64,000 bases of DNA from Euonymus europaeus (lineage: Eukaryota; Streptophyta; Magnoliopsida; Celastrales; Celastraceae), in NCBI GenBank assembly GCA_963580455.1, contig OY756967.1, forward strand, positions 22,118,022-22,182,021, in the 5' to 3' direction. The notes beneath the pieces were generated by a model. It was not told where the DNA came from. It did no database searches and saw nothing but the letters and a program-made list of their open reading frames with translations. Shown here piece after piece: positions 59,901 through 64,000 of this stretch (positions within the stretch are counted from its first letter, which is position 1; every line of letters begins with the position of its first letter). The translations under genes and the position numbers were made by a program.

Positions 59901-62090
59901 AGAGTAGGCTATGCCCATGTAACACGGGTGGACATCTAACCATTAGCATTATATTTCTTTGTTTCTTAAACATAAATTCACTGTACATCAATACAGTACG
60001 GCAGAATGATGTTAATTGCACTTGTGCTAGGTTAGGAAACCTATTCACCATAAATTTGCACAGGTGCTTTATGCTTCTTCAATTTAATTTTTTTTTTTTT
60101 GTGTGGAATGGTAAACACATGCTATTTCACATAAAAAAGGTCCCAATAAACCACACACACATATATATGCATGACACAAAAAACATCATAAAACTGTTAT
60201 GGAAACATACATGTAGACTTTACCTAGGATCATGTGCATCCGGCTACTAAATGCAAATATACGTCCATGAAAAACCTTCCTTTCTTGTTCCCACCATTCT
60301 ACTGTTTGTTCGTGTTCTTTATCTTGACTACAGGAGTCCCCTATCTTCATGATTTGATTCCACCTTTCCTCAATCTCACTAAGATTAAGATATATTTTGA
60401 CCTTTTCTCGCTTCTTAGGCTTCTTATAAGGAATGATTGTTCCAGGCTTACTTTGAAGGCCATGTACATCACTCTTTTGCACCACAAGTTGGTTGCCTCC
60501 ATCATTAATATTCAAGCGCTCAAGTTGCTGGACAATATAAGAGAGGTTCACTGTCATGAAATTGAAAGAATCAAATTCCTCCTTATGCAAGACATCCTTG
60601 GGACCTACATCATTTGCAATAAAGTTGCTCGTGATTAAACTGAGAGAGATACAGCTGACAAATTTTTCCATTCTTGTTCTTTTCGGATGCAAAACGAAAA
60701 AATAATTATTAAGAGGACCGACATTGAATGAACAAAAAGGATTATGAAAAAAATACCAGGACAAACAAAAGTACTCCCAAGTACATCCAGTTTGGATGGG
60801 CTTCTTTCATACATATTCAGGGAATTCTGGCTTGGTTCTTCGATCATTCTTTCAATCATTCTTTCAAGGTCATCAATTATCTTTATCTCATCAGCTTCTA
60901 CTTCTGGTAAAACTACTGGCAATTTCGGGCTTGTAGGTAGACTGAGGCAATCAGGTGGAGTCAGGATATTTTCATTTACTATTTCATCGTTATTTTCAAT
61001 TTCTTGCCTCGTCAGAAGAATGGCTGGCAATTGATTGCATTCTGCAGTTGTAATATTGCTTACCAAGTTTTTGGATCTCTTTCTTTCCATCTGAACCACA
61101 TATGTGCTACTTAGCATCAATTCCATACTATTTACTTTATTGTTCAAAGAGCTGTAAACTTTTGGCTTTCTCCGAATCCTTTTTCTCTTGCATGTTTTTG
61201 GAAAATTCAGTCCGAGTCTTCTGATAATACTAAGGCTAGAATATGCTCCAAATATATTCTTATAAGCATGCCTCTGATAATTCCTAGATGATCTGAGCCC
61301 ATGACATCTCCAGTACATTGGTACCAAAGTTGATTTTTTCCACATGTTATGAACTGGATGAGTATCCTCTTCCACTGTGATAAATTGCACCTTCACTGGA
61401 CAATCTTCAAAATCAAACTTCAAAACCCGCCTGGATTTTGCAGAGGAATTAGCCTCTGCTGTCATGTCAGATCCCTTCTTCCCAACACGTTTGGGAGTTG
61501 CAAGTTTTGGTGTCTTAGGTTGTATAACTCGTTCAACTTTATCATTAGCAACCACTATGGGTCTGTCAACAACGACTTTGGGCCTATGTGCCTTCCTTCG
61601 CTTCTTCCTTTTAAAGACATTTATCTCATAGTTTTTTCGTTTATTCACACTGTGATCCAGCGAAGAAGAAGCGGGCCCACCAATTGGGGCTTGGACATGC
61701 TGTGGTTGGTCATCTACAATCAAATATACACACATTTTAGTAGATATAATGCTTCATTTGTCATAATCCATTATATGAGTAAGAAACTGCAAGATAATGC
61801 CATCTAAAACTGAGTGGATACCTTCTGTTCCAACTCCCTCCAATGTTAACAAATTACAAGTACAAAGAGTTTGAAACACACAAACCTTTGTTTCCATTCA
61901 AGCCTTCTTTTTCATCCAAGAAAGATGTGGATGTCTTGCTACAGTTTTCTTTTTGCAGAATCCTTGCCAAAAAACAATCACTGGGATTTTTTTTACACTG
62001 CCTTTTACTATATACGTGTTCTACTCGAGCAGGAGAAGTTTTTCCCGGGGTCTCTGGAACCCAAGAATCCTGCTTTGCTGAGTCCTCCAT
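53925..62090 (-). CDS. DML3: DEMETER-like 5-methylcytosine DNA glycosylase (DML3 type)
   Basis: A bifunctional glycosylase/lyase that excises 5-methylcytosine, active in nuclear DNA demethylation. Nineteen exons: 61886-62090, 60757-61713, 60224-60604, 59725-59815, 58568-59618, 58404-58483, 58204-58288, 58027-58118, 57881-57949, 57723-57759, 56376-56458, 55600-56151, 55240-55276, 55105-55162, 54667-54800, 54508-54573, 54294-54408, 54176-54214, 53925-54064. All are GT-AG and in phase, giving 1423 residues. The first domain part is RRFKRWKGSVVDSVIGVFLT. The HhH motif has catalytic K934 (GLGLKSVECVRL) and D952 (FPVDTNVARI). A [4Fe-4S] cluster is C1019-x6-C-x2-C-x5-C1035. The permuted CXXC/RRM C-terminal half contains RTEHRVYELPD, WTPGETA and RTAMRASFPLNGTYFQ. 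KRYLLEVEG and DYPSTDSIQKYLWPRL resemble Arabidopsis DML3, though that protein is shorter. A basic NLS-like KRKKRRKAHRPKV lies near residue ~100. The tail after the last conserved block is unusual. Confidence 0.95.
55885..55992 (-). repeat. 42-bp coding tandem repeat in demethylase exon 12
   Basis: The 14-residue unit QPLDLECDESPEPA occurs twice exactly and once in a diverged form (PLDLDSERDESSEPA), between the iron-sulfur cluster and the C-terminal domain. The insertion is in frame and lies in the acidic linker. Confidence 0.88.
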
Positions 62091-63031
62091 TGCATCCACT
62101 CTCTCCTAGAAAAAATTGTTCCAATTGTCATAAAAATTAATTTAACGCCATTGCATTAGTATCACCTACAAGAAGCAGTGACTAAAAAAAAACATACAGA
62201 AAAAATCGAATGGAAAAAAAAAAGGTTTCCTTCCAAAATAGACTCACATACTCCAAAAAAGAAAAAAGAAAAAAGAAAAATCATAATAACAGATTTCAGA
62301 AAATTTGACTAAGAATAAACGAAAAACCATGTAACAGAAAAACATAGTATAAATTGTGAGCGTGCAGTTGAAGGTAATCAACATCTGATAGAAAGATACT
62401 CAAAAAGAAGGAAGAGAGGAAAAAATATTAGACAAGTAAGTGAAGTAACATACCTAACTAAATCCTCACAAGTTTTTTGCTGTGATCACGGACATCTGTT
62501 GTCACCAAGTGAATGCATGATCTTGTCTTTGGAAAACGGGAAAAAAAAATCAAAAGAGAGTCAGTACGCAGGGTTTTGACTTTTGAACATATTAAAATTA
62601 GGTAGAAGAGGAGTTTCTGCTTTAAGAGAATACTAAATTAAAGGAAGTAAGAAGGTTTGACTAGAGTTGAAGGAGTTTGTTTTTGAACATACCTCAATTT
62701 CTTTCAAAAGATACGTCCATCACAAATTAGGGTTGTGTAGGCCACTTTGACCTAAATATATATAAATATAAGAGGAATATATAAGATTTTCACAATAACG
62801 GAGTCAGGATGATTCAACAAGTAAAGGTAAACTGTGCTAACATCGTGATTAAAAAAAATCTCAGCGAAACTATAGGGTTTAGGATCATTAAAATCAAATA
62901 CTTATGAGTCAATAAATACAACAGCACATTATAAATAATTAAACACATCTAAATTAAAACACCCCAGCACACAATGTCCTAACTTAAGACAGTTTATGGC
63001 TAAGGTTATATACCTTGATAAGATAATGGTA
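62091..63031 (-). promoter_or_regulatory. Demethylase 5' leader and promoter
   Basis: No other gene. AT-rich, with a TATATATTTATA-type stretch near 62755-62770 that could be a TATA region. The start of the 5' UTR cannot be fixed by eye. The distal end is occupied by the MULE derivative. Confidence 0.4.
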
Positions 63032-63803
63032 GGGAAATATACCCAGACCCCCCCAAACTATGATATATGTGCAAATACCCCCCTGAACTAACATAAATGG
63101 CAAACAGACCCCCAATATTGAGTTGACCGTTATCTTTAACGGTCAACTCTAGGGGGCTATTCGCACAAAACAGAAACTATAGGGGGCTATTTGCACAAAA
63201 CATAAAATGACCAAATTCAGAACAACAACAATAATCTTGTCCAGAAACATACTGTCACAGTCTTGAAAATCAAAACATAAGAACAATCTCATGTCCAAAA
63301 ACAAATAGTCACATACATAACAATGAAGCTATCAAATCCTACCCAACTATCAAGACAAAAGGATAATGTTGTCTTCAAAATCAGTTTGATCTTCAGTTCA
63401 GTCTTGTTTAGAAGGTTTGACAATAGGGATCTTAGGTCGAGGAGGTCTTTTTCTGGAGTTTTTTTTCTGGGGTCTTCAAAATCAGTTTGATTCTTGTCTT
63501 GCTGCAGCCAGAGCAAGACATGTTCTGACATTATGTCCTGTTTTGGAACATTTTCTACATCTTAGTTGTTCTCCTTTCAATATTGGGGGTCTGTTTGCCA
63601 TTTACGTTAGTTCAGGGGGTATTTGCACATACATCATAGTTTGGGGGGTCTGGGCATATTTCCCTTGTTTTTAATCAGGTTTAGTAGAGTTGACCGTTAA
63701 AGATAACGGTCAACTCAATATTGGGGGTCTGTTTGCCATTTATGTTAGTTCAGTGGGTATTTGCACATACATCATAGTTTGGGGGGGTCTGGGCATATTT
63801 CCC
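63032..63803. mobile_element. Deleted Mutator-like element upstream of the demethylase
   Basis: A 772-bp insert flanked by the perfect 9-bp duplication ATAATGGTA (63023-63031 and 63804-63812). The terminal inverted repeats start GGGAAATATRCCCAGACCCC and extend over ~115 bp, ending in a palindrome GTTGACCGTTA-TCTT-TAACGGTCAAC (63122-63147; counterpart 63689-63714). The right terminal repeat is present twice in tandem (63578-63664 and 63716-63803). The interior keeps only the end of a transposase (see 63482-63572). Non-autonomous. Confidence 0.92.
63482..63572 (-). pseudogene. Relic C-terminal zinc knuckle of a MULE transposase
   Basis: The minus strand reads LRCRKCSKTGHNVRTC (C-x2-C-x4-H-x4-C) and then a stop at 63484-63482. 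This is the CCHC knuckle that closes many MuDR-type plant transposases. Nothing upstream in frame resembles the rest of the enzyme, so it is an internally deleted remnant inside the 772-bp element. Confidence 0.7.
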
Positions 63804-63812
63804 ATAATGGTA

Positions 63813-64000
63813 AGCAACTACTGTTCACGAGGTTTACTTTGGATGCAAGGGACAGAATAGGACAAAGATACGTGCAGCCTTATCCCAACAAAACGGACAA
63901 TAGGCAAGTAAAGCATCGATGTGCCAGGTTTGATTCCCCCATTGCATCAAAAAATTAAAAACTTAACCCCATAATTTATTTAAAAAAATGTTTAGGCAGT
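63813..64000. other. Right edge, unclassified
   Basis: A B-box-like GGTTTGATTCCCCC near 63927-63940 follows a GC-richer stretch, so a tRNA-derived SINE fragment is possible. No direct repeats are visible and the window ends. Nothing firmer can be said. Confidence 0.25.

Noticed and set aside
63850..63960. tRNA gene or complete SINE at the right edge
   Set aside because: Only a B-box-like motif is visible. There is no cloverleaf and no direct repeats inside the window.
1..64000. CRISPR array, bacterial operons or prophage
   Set aside because: Spliced genes, plant protein families, plant transposons and a nuclear tRNA show this is plant nuclear DNA. The short tandem arrays have no spacer structure.

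Overview
This window is nuclear DNA from a flowering plant, most likely a core eudicot. It has AT-rich intergenic DNA, many-exon genes with GT-AG introns, plant-only families (CBF/DREB1, arogenate dehydratase, DEMETER-like glycosylase, XS-domain protein, DUF662, DUF868), a nuclear tRNA-Leu and several plant transposon types. I cannot name the species.

Left third (1-18.6 kb): the first coding exon of a plastid-type alkaline/neutral invertase runs off the left edge on the minus strand. It is followed by a complete gag-only LTR retrotransposon (1498-6829) with a perfect 5-bp target duplication and two unusual tandem arrays. Then come a 14-exon HDA9-type histone deacetylase (minus) and a 3-exon XS-domain protein (minus). 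The HDA9 introns hold a solo LTR and SINE-like insertions.

Middle (18.6-34 kb): a DUF662 coiled-coil gene (plus, 4 exons), an intronless CBF/DREB1 factor (plus), a one-exon DUF868 gene (minus) and the ribosome-biogenesis gene RLP24 (minus, 4 coding exons). Long gene-poor stretches separate them.

Transposon island (34.4-46 kb): a MITE, a roughly 2.5-kb LTR fragment of a Tat/Ogre-like element, and a hAT-like element split by a 4.9-kb Mutator-like element (MULE). The MULE carries a FAR1-type transposase and has near-identical terminal inverted repeats and a perfect 9-bp target duplication. A second, inverted copy of the MITE lies at about 46 kb.

Right third (46-64 kb): an intronless arogenate dehydratase with a recognisable phenylpropanoid-type promoter, a tRNA-derived SINE with an 18-bp target duplication, tRNA-Leu(AAG), and an intact 19-exon DML3-type DNA demethylase (minus, 1423 aa). 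About 0.9 kb upstream of the demethylase start codon sits a deleted MULE carrying hairpins with W-box cores and a relic transposase zinc knuckle.

The host genes do not look like an operon or a functional cluster. HDA9 and the demethylase are both chromatin regulators, but I see no sign that their proximity matters. Exon models were assembled by hand from splice signals, phase and family conservation, and each one closes in frame. The most notable observations are the HHGDG-to-HHDDG change in HDA9, the fully delimited nested MULE with an in-frame intron and a TDQD-to-TYQD change, the gag-only retrotransposon with a GAGCTC minisatellite in its LTRs, and the palindrome-bearing MULE upstream of the demethylase.
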